NCBI RefSeq assembly: GCF_014697125.1
Contig: NZ_JACJRG010000048.1
Coordinates: forward strand, 1-37,719
Direction of reading: 5' to 3'
DNA: 37,719 nucleotides
Source: Anabaena minutissima FACHB-250
Lineage (GTDB): Bacteria; Cyanobacteriota; Cyanobacteriia; Cyanobacteriales; Nostocaceae
In this document: piece after piece, positions 11,201 through 18,184 of the stretch
How the letters are laid out: the number at the start of each line of letters is the position of its first letter
How positions within the stretch are numbered: the first letter of the stretch is position 1
Translations under genes and position numbers: made by a program
The notes under the pieces: generated by a model
The model's input: the letters and a program-made list of their open reading frames with translations, nothing else
Database searches by the model: none
What the model was told of the DNA's origin: nothing

Positions 11201-14200
11201 TCATTTGCAGTTGTTGCGCCATAATCCTTTCTATGGCTGTGTCTGAGTGGGCAGATGCACCATTACCGTTACTTGCGCTGTTACTGGGTGCAACTCGGAC
11301 AATTGTGGCAACAGGTTGAGTAGATACTTCCACCAAATTCGACGGAAAATTTTGTCCCGTCGTAGACTCAGAAGAATAATCATTGACCAACTTAGGTATT
11401 GCTAACTCTTGCCGATGTCCTTCACTAACTACACTAACTGCAATATGCTGCTCAATATAGGTAGCTAAAGCGTTGATAGTGGCTAATTCTTCAAAAAACT
11501 GGCGAATGGCAATTTTAACGCCAAAAGAGTTTTCGATGCTGCGTACCCCTTCCATCAAAAAGATCGAGTCTGCACCCATTTCTAAGAATGGTGTGTTTAC
11601 ATCTATTTTATCTGGGGGAACTTGCAGCACTTGTCCGACTAAAGAACGCAGTTGTGCTAATATTTCTCCCTGGCGTTGGGTATTGACAGATGGACTATTT
11701 GCGTGTGTGGGATTCATGGGGATGTTGTTGTGTTCAATCCAGTAACGTTGTCGCTGAAAGGGGTAGGTGGGAAGTGAGAGGCGTTGGCGTGGATAGTCTG
11801 GCTGTAATCCTTGCCAGTTAATTGCTACACCTTGGATGTATAAGGTAGATAGGCTGTGAAGAGACACAGGTGACAGGTGACAGGTGACAGGTGACAGGTT
11901 AGGAGGCGAGGAGGTGTTTTTTTCATTCTTCTTGGGTGTTGTGTTGCCTGTGTGGTTACTCTTCGGTAGTACCTGAAAATCATTCTTTTCGGGCATCAGG
12001 GAAGCTAGCCAAACTGCACTGTTTTCTGTTTGGCACTGTTTGCCCAAGTTAACCAAAACTGGTTTTGGCCCTAGTTCTAAAAATATTTCGCAGCCTAGTT
12101 CAAATAGGGTTTTTACCCCGTCCATAAATCTGACTGGGGCGCGGGTGTGGCTTTGCCAGTATGTGACATCGGGAATTTCTCCTGGTGAGAATACTTTACC
12201 GGTGACGTTGGAAATTAAGGGAATTTGCGGTGCGTAAAAGGTAATTTGCTGGAGTGTGGCGGCAAATTCTTCTAAAATTGGCTCTACTAAGGGCGAATGA
12301 AAGGCATGGGAAACTGTCAGGTTGCGGGTTTTGATGCCTTCTTGTTCTAAGATGGCAACTACAGCCTGCATCGATTCTTGTTTACCAGCAATGACTATAT
12401 TTTCAGGGGCATTAATTGCTGCAATGGTTACATCTTGGGCATAATTTTGTATAGCTAGACGAACTGTGCTTTCATCTGCTAAGACTGCAACCATACTGCC
12501 CCCTGGAGGTAGAGATTGCATTAATTTGGCACGCTGGGCAATGAGTTTTAACCCATCTTCTAAGCTGAACACACCAGCAACACAAGCCGCGACATATTCC
12601 CCCAGACTATGACCAATGACCGCAGTCGGTTTAATCCCCCAAGATTGCCATAATTTATAGAGTGAGTATTCTAAGGCAAATAAGGCAGGCTGGGTATATG
12701 CAGTTTCGTTGATTGGCGATTGGATAAGGGGTAATGGGGATTGGGGATAGAGGATTTCTAATAGAGGTTTTTCTAAATACGGGCGTAAAATTTCGTCGCA
12801 GTGGTCTAAAGTTTCGCGGAATACTGGTTGGGTGTCGTAGAGTTGTTTGCCCATGCCGAGGTATTGTGAACCTTGACCGGTGAACAAAAAAGCTATTTTA
12901 GAAGTTTTTCTTTGGGTAAGGTGATGATGTAACAATCCTTCTGCTGGGTTATTCTCAGCAAATGCACTCAGTTGTGTTTGCAACTTTGCCACAGAATCAG
13001 TTACTACAGCTAACCGATGCTCAAAATGGCTGCGTCCTGTATTGGCTGTAAAGCACAAATCAGCTAAGGATATTTGTGGATGACTCTGTAAATATTTTGT
13101 ATAATTTGTTGCTAATTCTTTTAGTGCTTCCCCAGTCTTAGCGGATAAAGCCAATAGATGCACTGGACACTCATTTTTCTGTTGACTATTGACAGACTTT
13201 GCGTGCAACGTTTCTACGGAACTCTCTAAAACAATATGCACATTAGTCCCACTCATCCCAAAGGAACTTACCCCAGCGATGCGTGATTGATCTTTGGGTT
13301 GCCAAGGTGTAGGTTGAGTGGGGACAACAACAGGCAAGTTTTCCCAAGGTATATGGGGACTGGGTTGATGGAAGTGCAAGTGCGGCGGAATCTCGGCGTG
13401 ATGTAGTGCTAGGACTGTTTTGATTAATCCCGCAATCCCAGCTGCTGCTTCTAAGTGACCGAGGTTGGTTTTGACTGAACCTATAACTAATGGTTCTTCT
13501 GGGGAACGTTGGCGACAAAACACTGATGCTAATGCACCAACTTCGATAGGGTCGCCGAGGGAAGTTCCTGTCCCGTGGGCTTCGATGTAGGTGACTTGTG
13601 CTGGGGTGACTTTAGCATTATCGAGGGCTTGCTGAATTAGTTGCTCTTGGGCGAGTTGATTGGGTACTGTTAAACCGCTACTTGGCCCGTCGTGGTTGAC
13701 AGCCGAACCGCGAATAGTTGCCCAAATGCGATCGCCATCAGCCAAAGCATCAGATAATCTTTTGAGGATAATCACCCCACAGCCTTCACTCCTGCCAAAA
13801 CCATCGGCGGCCGCATCGAAGGTTTTGCAGCGTCCATCGGGGGCTAAGGCGTGGGTGCGGGAGAGAAATAGGGTAGTTTCGGGGAATAAGTTTAGGTTAA
13901 CACCACCTGCGATCGCTAAGTTACATTCTCCAGCCCGTAAACTCTGACTAGCTAAATGCACCGCCACCAGAGAAGATGAGCAGGAGGTATCCATTGCTAA
14001 ATTTGGCCCCTGCAACCCCAAAACATAAGACAACCGACCAGAAGCAAAGCACAAACCGTTACCTGTACCATCGTGGGCGGTGATATTCTCGGCTTTGTCT
14101 GCGTTCATCCGCAGTTTGGCGTAGTCGTTAGGGCCGACACCCAAAAAAACGCCTGTCAAACTATTAACTAGTTGTTTAGGATTAATCCCAGCTTCTTCTA

Positions 14201-14603
14201 ACGCTTCCCAAGCTACCTCTAATAAAAGGCGTTGCTGGGGATTCATACTAACAGCTTCTCTGGGAGAAATGCCAAAAAATTGGGGGTCAAATTGGTCTAC
14301 ATTCTCTAAAAATCCGCCGTAGCGAGTGTAAACTTTCCCTGGTGTTTCTGGGTTGGGGTCATAGTATTCATCGATATTCCAACGACTTCTAGGCACTTCT
14401 GTAATGGCATCTACACCATCACGCAATAACTGCCAAAATGTCTCCGGGTTGTTAGCTCTCCCCGGAAACCTACAACCTATGCCAATAATAGCGATGGGTT
14501 CAGTTTTAGCACGGTCAAAGGCTTCTAGTTTGGCGCGGGCTTCTTTGAGTGCTAATAACATCCGTTGGGATGCAGTCATTTGCTCGGTGGTTTCGGAACT
14601 CAT
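5265..14603 (-). CDS. Hybrid PKS/NRPS: KS-AT-ACP-AMT-MOX-C-A(Val)-PCP (PuwE-like)
   Basis: A 3112-residue megasynthase that makes a beta-amino acyl unit and joins it to an amino acid. Domains: KS (about 30-460; DTSCSSS, EAHGTGT, KTNLGHLEAA); AT (about 570-870; GHSLGEY, and AFHSPL typical of malonyl-CoA); ACP (about 980-1055; GADSI); a repetitive linker (about 1090-1212); a PLP aminotransferase of the GSA type (about 1213-1650; Lys1486 in YSKIFGGG); a luciferase-like FMN monooxygenase (about 1695-2040; PERHFHAFGG, ASGWNPNDF); C (about 2050-2490; HHIIVDGWS); A (about 2510-3000); PCP (about 3014-3090; GGNSL). The A-domain code reads DALWIGGTFK, close to known Val codes. Known chemistry for this order is malonyl extension, beta-transamination, alpha-hydroxylation and condensation with Val, as in PuwE; microginin enzymes share the AMT-MOX part. 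There is no TE. The linkers carry heptanucleotide repeats, and the C domain contains an octamer repeat. Confidence 0.95.
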   Translation of the reverse strand: MSSETTEQMTASQRMLLALKEARAKLEAFDRAKTEPIAIIGIGCRFPGRANNPETFWQLLRDGVDAITEVPRSRWNIDEYYDPNPETPGKVYTRYGGFLENVDQFDPQFFGISPREAVSMNPQQRLLLEVAWEALEEAGINPKQLVNSLTGVFLGVGPNDYAKLRMNADKAENITAHDGTGNGLCFASGRLSYVLGLQGPNLAMDTSCSSSLVAVHLASQSLRAGECNLAIAGGVNLNLFPETTLFLSRTHALAPDGRCKTFDAAADGFGRSEGCGVIILKRLSDALADGDRIWATIRGSAVNHDGPSSGLTVPNQLAQEQLIQQALDNAKVTPAQVTYIEAHGTGTSLGDPIEVGALASVFCRQRSPEEPLVIGSVKTNLGHLEAAAGIAGLIKTVLALHHAEIPPHLHFHQPSPHIPWENLPVVVPTQPTPWQPKDQSRIAGVSSFGMSGTNVHIVLESSVETLHAKSVNSQQKNECPVHLLALSAKTGEALKELATNYTKYLQSHPQISLADLCFTANTGRSHFEHRLAVVTDSVAKLQTQLSAFAENNPAEGLLHHHLTQRKTSKIAFLFTGQGSQYLGMGKQLYDTQPVFRETLDHCDEILRPYLEKPLLEILYPQSPLPLIQSPINETAYTQPALFALEYSLYKLWQSWGIKPTAVIGHSLGEYVAACVAGVFSLEDGLKLIAQRAKLMQSLPPGGSMVAVLADESTVRLAIQNYAQDVTIAAINAPENIVIAGKQESMQAVVAILEQEGIKTRNLTVSHAFHSPLVEPILEEFAATLQQITFYAPQIPLISNVTGKVFSPGEIPDVTYWQSHTRAPVRFMDGVKTLFELGCEIFLELGPKPVLVNLGKQCQTENSAVWLASLMPEKNDFQVLPKSNHTGNTTPKKNEKNTSSPPNLSPVTCHLSPVSLHSLSTLYIQGVAINWQGLQPDYPRQRLSLPTYPFQRQRYWIEHNNIPMNPTHANSPSVNTQRQGEILAQLRSLVGQVLQVPPDKIDVNTPFLEMGADSIFLMEGVRSIENSFGVKIAIRQFFEELATINALATYIEQHIAVSVVSEGHRQELAIPKLVNDYSSESTTGQNFPSNLVEVSTQPVATIVRVAPSNSASNGNGASAHSDTAIERIMAQQLQMMTQIMSEQLQVLRGTPASTQPNFTPTNGKGNSNGNGKTTNGNGNSKGHHPPLPTSHSPLPTPHSALSTQHSALSTQHSQKHLEDLIQRYTQRTQKSKQRAQASRHHLGDNRAVAGFRMGIKEMLYPIVGTRYQGAHFWDLDGNEYVDLAMGFGTHLFGHGAPFLIAAINEQLQKGVAVGPQPELALETAELLCELTGAERATFCQSGSESVMVALRLARTATKRDRIAIFTGSYHGHFDGVLAQSEGMSSVPLGNGIAANTVKDVLALNYGDPKALEILQAEMHTLAAVMVEPVQSRFPNLQPREFLQELRHLTEATGTALIFDEIMTGFRIHPGGAQAHFGVKADLATYSKIFGGGLPLAAVAGKAKFMDGIDGGYWQFGDQSYPQADRTFFAGTFNKHPLAMATCRAALKYLKEQGVQLQTNLNARTAYLVEQLNHIFTEQQIDIRVVNFGSLFRFVFTANMDVFFYHLLEKGVYIWEGRTCFLSTAHTDADIEWIIQAVRDSITEMRSGGFFPHTQQENVTGKKFPASLPTANLNQPVNKAGFWERRKQKTTPREKTNYIPSQKVQFSLYYFGNYESEFSHDKYDLLFTGARFADKNGFSAVWIPERHFHAFGGFSPNPSVIAAALARETQNIQIRSGSVVLPIHHPIRVVEEWSVVDNLSQGRVGISFASGWNPNDFVLAPQSFGKHRELMFQQMETVRKLWRGESIQVQNGVGQTVSVEVFPKPMQAELQDWITIVNNPDTYIKAGEMGTGVLTNLMGQSVEDLAENIALYRESLAEHGYDPSVGRVTVLLHTFVGKDLEQTRQQAREPLCKYFKSSLALFQNLVKSQGLGIDFDSLSEDDQDYILSSACDRYIQSSALIGTPETCAQVVAKLQAIGVDEIACLIDFGVNPTAVVASLPELNDLRELYQNRPFFITAPLSTAQKQLWVLAQLSKEASTAYNESVSLKLQGKLNLPALTQAMQQIVNRHEALRTSISPEGDVQQIFPRVEIIISQGEQFDLSSKTPPLRVSAPLRELTPEPFDLTKAPLFRLHLIQLSPEEHRLTLTGHHIIVDGWSVGVILQELSTLYTAICQGEKCQLPTPMQYREYINWQIQQSQTEEMATHEQYWLQKFADTIPALDLPSDRKRTPIKTYRGSKQSLLLHSDLGRAIKKVSLEQGCTLFMTLLAVYTTLLHRLTGQSNIIVGIPTAGRSLPGSDSLVGYCAHVLPISSDYQSTTPFSEYLLAIRNVLLEAYQHQDYPFAELIQKLNLSPDASRSPLVTVTFNLDRSITLPKLGELETSWLTQPINSTDYDIHWNITQIEDELILDCHYNTDLFDATTIERWLGHFQTLLTAIIANPSQPVGELPLLTATELKQLLVDWNTTQTDYPANKCIHQIFEAQVETTPDAVAVIGDREELTYAELNNRANQVAHYLRKQGVESGVLVGICMQRSLDFIVGVLGILKAGGVYVPLDPEYPQERLAWMLEDVQPQVLLTQTDLIDILPTFTNILSVDAVAIKKESTENLDTEVTAENLAYIMYTSGSTGKPKGVSIPHRGVVRLVKATDYLSFTSAETWLQLAPISFDAATLEIWGSLLNGSKLVIMPIPKPSLEEIGQIIQQHQITTLWLTASLFHLIVDERIEDLKSVRQLIAGGDVLSIPHVKKVLQHLPQIRLVNGYGPTENTTFTCCYPITSDTNLDSSVPIGRPIANTQVYILDPNLQPVPIGVWGELHTGGAGLAQGYWKRPDLTQEKFIQLGVENNTITYPQSLTLYKTGDLTRYRPDGTIEFRGRIDQQIKIRGFRIELGEIETKLATHPQIKQTVVTTQADTLIAYFIPEAEAPTNSELRHYLKQQLPDYMLPSSFVCLDTFPLTPNGKVDRKALPEADLAKQAHVQYIAPRTEKEQAIATIIVSVLNLEKVGIADNFFEIGGNSLNAMQVISRLRQTFGVELPLRQMLESPTVMELSAHIEQIFSTIQKLQSTPVELSENREEIEV
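8146..8169. repeat. CGCAGAGR octamer repeat inside condensation domain
   Basis: Three units (CGCAGAGG, CGCAGAGA, CGCGGAGA) in frame in the C domain of the hybrid enzyme, encoding PLRVSAPLREL. This sequence type usually occurs between genes in Nostoc (from memory). Confidence 0.85.
10970..11053. repeat. 12-copy heptanucleotide tandem repeat inside hybrid PKS/NRPS
   Basis: Six AGTGCTG, three AGTGGGG, one AGTGGGA and two AGTGGGG units in direct succession (84 bp). It lies in the linker between the ACP and aminotransferase domains and encodes a 7-residue periodic peptide (TQHSALS, then PHS/PLPT variants). Because 84 is divisible by 3, the frame is kept. This type of heptamer array is the STRR class known from Nostoc and Anabaena. 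Confidence 0.97.
11064..11130. repeat. CCGTTG-rich low-complexity linker
   Basis: Degenerate CCGTTG/CCGTTACC hexamers encode a Gly/Asn-rich spacer (NGNGK-type) next to the heptamer array, between ACP and aminotransferase of the hybrid enzyme. Probably a flexible tether. Confidence 0.75.
11867..11900. repeat. CAGGTGA heptamer repeat in post-AT linker
   Basis: Four exact CAGGTGA units and a fifth CAGGTTA-like unit, in frame in the hybrid PKS/NRPS just after the AT domain (encodes SPVTCHLSPVS). Confidence 0.93.
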
Positions 14604-14653
14604 TACAATTTACCCCTAATAACCCTTCTACCTGGTATGTTTTAATCTCTGCT

Positions 14654-16051
14654 TTAAGCTGCAACAGATGCAGAAAACTCTTGAAATGCTTTTTTGTTAC
14701 TTTGGATAGCGTTATTAATAGAACTTCCGGCTACCATAATTTTCATTTCGCGGTTAATCGGCCATAAATACTCAAGTGTGCTAGTTAAGCGACACAAATC
14801 TGTGTGTAGACGTTGATGATATTTAGTATTAATATGAAAGCCCTCATGCTCATGACATAAGCATTTTTCTAGCCAATGTATGGCATCTTCGTGGGACATA
14901 CCAAAAATAGGAGAACGCAGTAATTTATAGTAATAGACAACAAAATTTTTATCTGCTCTAAATACAGACACTATACCCCCAGACAATCCTCCTAAAAGCC
15001 CTTTTTGAATCATATAAGTGATCACATTAGATGTTAATTTTTCATAAGCTGTTGGCTGGGAAAAATCTTTGTACATATCTCGACCAATTAACTGGGAAGT
15101 TGTTGTATGGAAAGATTCATCTAATAAGTGATAGTAAGAGATTGCTGTGGGTACAGGGATAAATTCTCCTTGCTTTTCTAAATCTCGAAAATATTTGGTG
15201 TAGCGATATTCATAGTTCTTTAAAGCTAGATTAGCTGTAAAGCGATAGATATAATGCTGACAGGCTAAAAACGGTGAACTCCCCCAATTAAAGGTAAGAA
15301 ATTTCTGTAGCGGTAGAGGAACAGATGAACCGATATATCCTTTAATGGGGGGAATAACATTACCTTTTATTTCTAGTTCTTGTAAATAGGTAGAGTAGCA
15401 ATAGTTAGCGTTGTGCAGCATCATTTTATTGATGAAGCGCAAAGCTCGGTATTGTAAATCTGTGGGGGATGATTTTCCAGGGTTAATATTAAATATCTGG
15501 GAAAGAGAATTTGCTAAGGGTTTTTTATGAAAATTTCCATGATTAGATTTCTGAAGATAGCTGGTGAGTAATCCTTTACCAAATAAAGCAGTTTTAATTT
15601 TGTGAGAAACTTTTTGAAATGCATGAATATGAGTGTATTCCTGTTCAGTTTCTAGGTCTAGTGTGGAGCAGAGTGTCTCGTAGTCCCCAAAATATTTAAA
15701 TACACCAGATGTTACTTGATTATAGTGGATAACACTTGATTCACTAGCTGCGATATAATCATATTGGGCAGTCCAATATAAGTGATTGAGAGCTAATTTT
15801 TGTGCCGGAGAAGCTTCTGCATATAGTGGAGTTCCATATAAAATGGAAAGTCCTGGTTCACTCCAGTAATAGTTACTATTACTGGCATAATCAAAGCTTT
15901 TTTCTAATGACTCCATTTTCTCTGTGTAGTCGGAGTCAAGATTGTTTCGATGGTTGATTTCACAGACTTTAATATGCCTTCTGTTTTTGGGATTAGTATC
16001 AGTTTCTAAAGACTGTTCGATTTCATCTTGAGTGGGAATATTATTCAGCAT
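14654..16051 (-). CDS. Dimetal-carboxylate protein, probable CylC/PuwK-like halogenase
   Basis: A 465-466 residue protein without PKS/NRPS domains. Numbering from the GTG at 16054 (one codon upstream of the ATG used here), it contains two copies of a dimetal ligand pattern: Glu105 followed by Glu139-x-x-His142 (EYTH), and Glu282 followed by Asp312-Glu313-x-x-His316 (DESFH). Spacings are 34 and 31 residues, as in ferritin-fold di-iron carboxylate enzymes such as AurF. Length, the ALNHLYW region and the location right after a fatty-acyl ACP gene agree with the CylC family of dimetal-carboxylate halogenases, which chlorinate unactivated carbons of acyl-ACP chains; a halogenase (PuwK) is reported from some puwainaphycin clusters. 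Halogenation rather than hydroxylation is inferred. Start uncertain: GTG 16054 or ATG 16051, with GAGATACAGG just upstream. It lies in the operon, 21 bp after the ACP and 50 bp before the hybrid PKS/NRPS. Confidence 0.68.
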   Translation of the reverse strand: MLNNIPTQDEIEQSLETDTNPKNRRHIKVCEINHRNNLDSDYTEKMESLEKSFDYASNSNYYWSEPGLSILYGTPLYAEASPAQKLALNHLYWTAQYDYIAASESSVIHYNQVTSGVFKYFGDYETLCSTLDLETEQEYTHIHAFQKVSHKIKTALFGKGLLTSYLQKSNHGNFHKKPLANSLSQIFNINPGKSSPTDLQYRALRFINKMMLHNANYCYSTYLQELEIKGNVIPPIKGYIGSSVPLPLQKFLTFNWGSSPFLACQHYIYRFTANLALKNYEYRYTKYFRDLEKQGEFIPVPTAISYYHLLDESFHTTTSQLIGRDMYKDFSQPTAYEKLTSNVITYMIQKGLLGGLSGGIVSVFRADKNFVVYYYKLLRSPIFGMSHEDAIHWLEKCLCHEHEGFHINTKYHQRLHTDLCRLTSTLEYLWPINREMKIMVAGSSINNAIQSNKKAFQEFSASVAA

Positions 16052-16075
16052 CACCTGTATCTCACTAATAAAAAG

Positions 16076-16354
16076 TTAGAGCAAATTATCTGATATTAAA
16101 TTAGAGCCTAAGTGTTTGGCTAAATCTTCAATAGTTGAGTAATCATAAACTAATGTTGGATCTAAATTACAGCCCAACCAAGTTTCTAAATCACCTATCA
16201 TCCCTATAGTCATAGAAGAATCTAGACCATATTCATCAAACAGCATTCTGATATCAACTTCATTGGTTGCAATCTCTAGCATATCGGCCATATAAGAAAC
16301 TAGCCAATCTTGAATTTGTTCAGTGGAAGTGATGTTTTCGGTGTTGATTGTCAT
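16076..16354 (-). CDS. Free-standing acyl carrier protein
   Basis: A 92-residue ACP. The phosphopantetheine attachment motif is YGLDSS with Ser46. The sequence closely parallels the C-terminal ACP of the FAAL-ACP fusion at the head of the operon (shared pattern QDWLVS/QNWLVT, EYGLDSS/HYGLDSS, LDPTL, LAKHL/LAQHL), so the two carriers are paralogues. It follows the stand-alone FAAL by 60 bp and precedes the halogenase-like gene by 21 bp. The most economical role is to receive the acyl-adenylate made by that FAAL and deliver the fatty acyl chain either to the halogenase-like enzyme or directly to the KS of the hybrid PKS/NRPS. This matches the PuwC/PuwD (FAAL/ACP) arrangement of puwainaphycin clusters. 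Translation starts at ATG after an A-rich leader with no strong Shine-Dalgarno sequence. Confidence 0.93.
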   Translation of the reverse strand: MTINTENITSTEQIQDWLVSYMADMLEIATNEVDIRMLFDEYGLDSSMTIGMIGDLETWLGCNLDPTLVYDYSTIEDLAKHLGSNLISDNLL

Positions 16355-16395
16355 TGTTTTTTTAGTTTATAGTTTTCACCTATGGTCTTCTAGAA

Positions 16396-16409
16396 AGGGC
16401 TAAAGCCCT
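16396..16409. repeat. 14-bp palindrome in FAAL-ACP spacer
   Basis: The perfect palindrome AGGGCTAAAGCCCT sits in the 60-bp gap between the stand-alone FAAL and the ACP. The same kind of core occurs at 35696-35709 (AGGACTTTAGTCCT, followed by CTCACTACAAAC) and, with one mismatch, at 32994-33007 (preceded by GTTCGTAGTG). These look like copies of a short dispersed cyanobacterial repeat. Inside the operon it could form a small hairpin in the mRNA between two genes; no T-tract follows, so I do not call it a terminator. Confidence 0.6.
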
Positions 16410-16414
16410 GACTA

Positions 16415-18184
16415 CTAACTTATGAAATTTTTATTGTCTGAAGCTAATACCTCCAATTTGCCTGTAAGTAATTTTTCTCGACATAATCGACGCTGAATTT
16501 TGCCACTGGATGTCTTCGGGATAGTGTTAGTTTTAATTAAGAATGTGGCATAAATTTGCAGTTCATGTTGTTGAGAAATGGCTTTGCGAATGGCAATAAT
16601 TACTGCTTCTCCATCTAGCTTTCTCAAGCAACTCCTTTCTACTTCCTGAACAACAATCAGCTTTTCTTCTCCCTTGACTGTCACCGTAAAAGCTGCACCA
16701 CAACTTGGCCTTAAAGCTGGGTGACTCTGTTCTACTGTGAGTTCAATATCTTGGGGGTAATGATTCCGTCCCCGGATGATCATCACGTCTTTAATGCGTC
16801 CGGTGATGAATAACTCGCCATCACGCAAAAATCCTAAGTCGCCAGTCCGCAGAAATGGCCCTTGTTCTGTATCTGCTAGATAGGCGTGAAAAGTTTGCTT
16901 TGTCTCTTCAGGGCGTTGCCAATAACCACAAGCTACTGTATCACCAGATACCCAGATTTCACCAATTTCATCGGGTTTACACTGAGTCAAGGTTTCCGGG
17001 TGTGCGATCGCAATTTTGGTATCTAGCCATGCACGTCCACACCCCACAAGTTGCTTAACGTTTTGCTGTTCTCCTTGACTAATCACCACCTGGTTGTTTT
17101 CTAGTGCTTCAGTTTCTACCGCACAATACACCGGCTCATCTTCTACTAGTCCTCCAGAAACCATTAAGGTAGCTTCAGCTAATCCATAACAAGGGTCAAA
17201 GGCATTACTACGGAAACCACAAGCTTGGAAAATTTCCGTAAATTTCTCTAGGGTGGCTTTACTCACTGGTTCAGCACCACAGTAAGCATTATTCCAACTA
17301 CTTAAATCAAGCTGTTGTATTTGTGCGGGAGTGATTTTTCTGGTGCAGAGATCATAGCCAAAGTTGGGGCTACCGCCATGTGTACCTCGATAGCGGGTAA
17401 TAGCTTTCAGCCAACGAATTGGTTGCTGGACAAAGGAGACAGGCGGCATTAATACCCCAAGAAACCCTGTGTACAAGGGTTGCAAAATTCCTTCAATTAA
17501 CCCCATATCATGAAAACTGGGCAACCAAGAAACAGAAATGCTCTCAGATGAGAGTCCAAAAGCTTGCTTGAGGTACTCGGAATTATGTAATAAGTTACCA
17601 TGACTGACCATGACACCCTTTGGTTTACCTGTAGAACCAGAGGTGTATTGTAGAAAGGCTAGGCTGTTTTTGCTTAGTTGTGGCGCTTGCCAGTTTAAGG
17701 CTAAGTTACTATCTAAGTCATCAGTGGCGAGGAGTTTGATAGCGGCTAATTCTGCATTCTGACTAAACCACTCTTGAAGTTGAGGTAATAGGGATTTGGT
17801 AGTCAGAATCACCGTGGCTTGAGCATCGGACACGATCGCTAAAAGTCGTGATAAATTCTGATTACGTCGGGGTGGATAGGCGGGTATAGCCACAACTCCC
17901 GCATACAAACAGCCAAAAAAGGCGGCAATAAATTCTAACCCTGGGGGATATAGTAACAGAGCGCGATCACCCAGGTTACTCGTTATTTGAAGTTGAGAGG
18001 CGATCGCTTTTGCTTGTTGCGCTAAACTTTGATAAGTTAAACTACCAGTCTCTATTTCTCCATCCTGGAGGAAGGTAAAAGCAGTTTTCTCAGGTTGGAT
18101 TTTGGCTCGATATTGCAGCAGTTCTACGAAGGTGGCGAACTGATTTTCTAGCTGTGATGATTGTTTAATTTCTGTAGAAATCAT
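16415..18184 (-). CDS. Stand-alone fatty acyl-AMP ligase (FAAL)
   Basis: A 589-residue adenylate-forming enzyme of the FAAL family, which activates a free fatty acid as acyl-AMP for transfer to an ACP. Visible motifs are YTSGSTGKPKG near residues 180-190, the SWLPSFHDMGL block typical of FAALs, YGLAEATL, RTGDLGF, GRIKDVMIIRGRN and a C-terminal Lys in TSSGKIQ. There is no fused carrier domain, unlike its paralogue at 27132-29240; the separate ACP gene directly downstream fits as its partner. The ATG overlaps the stop of the preceding PKS gene by 4 bp (ATGA), so expression is probably coupled. Corresponds to PuwC in the puwainaphycin scheme by architecture. Chain-length preference cannot be read from the sequence. 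Confidence 0.94.
   Translation of the reverse strand: MISTEIKQSSQLENQFATFVELLQYRAKIQPEKTAFTFLQDGEIETGSLTYQSLAQQAKAIASQLQITSNLGDRALLLYPPGLEFIAAFFGCLYAGVVAIPAYPPRRNQNLSRLLAIVSDAQATVILTTKSLLPQLQEWFSQNAELAAIKLLATDDLDSNLALNWQAPQLSKNSLAFLQYTSGSTGKPKGVMVSHGNLLHNSEYLKQAFGLSSESISVSWLPSFHDMGLIEGILQPLYTGFLGVLMPPVSFVQQPIRWLKAITRYRGTHGGSPNFGYDLCTRKITPAQIQQLDLSSWNNAYCGAEPVSKATLEKFTEIFQACGFRSNAFDPCYGLAEATLMVSGGLVEDEPVYCAVETEALENNQVVISQGEQQNVKQLVGCGRAWLDTKIAIAHPETLTQCKPDEIGEIWVSGDTVACGYWQRPEETKQTFHAYLADTEQGPFLRTGDLGFLRDGELFITGRIKDVMIIRGRNHYPQDIELTVEQSHPALRPSCGAAFTVTVKGEEKLIVVQEVERSCLRKLDGEAVIIAIRKAISQQHELQIYATFLIKTNTIPKTSSGKIQRRLCREKLLTGKLEVLASDNKNFIS
18181..18184 (-). other. ATGA stop/start overlap, PKS to FAAL
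   Basis: The reducing PKS stop and the stand-alone FAAL start share ATGA, consistent with one polycistronic message and coupled translation. Confidence 0.9.

Noticed and set aside
5265..14603. Many plus-strand frames opposite the megasynthase genes
   Set aside because: They are antisense to long ORFs with clear catalytic motifs and show no domains of their own.
16396..16409. Rho-independent terminator between FAAL and ACP
   Set aside because: The stem is only 6 bp and has no T-tract on the transcribed side; ending transcription here would cut the operon.
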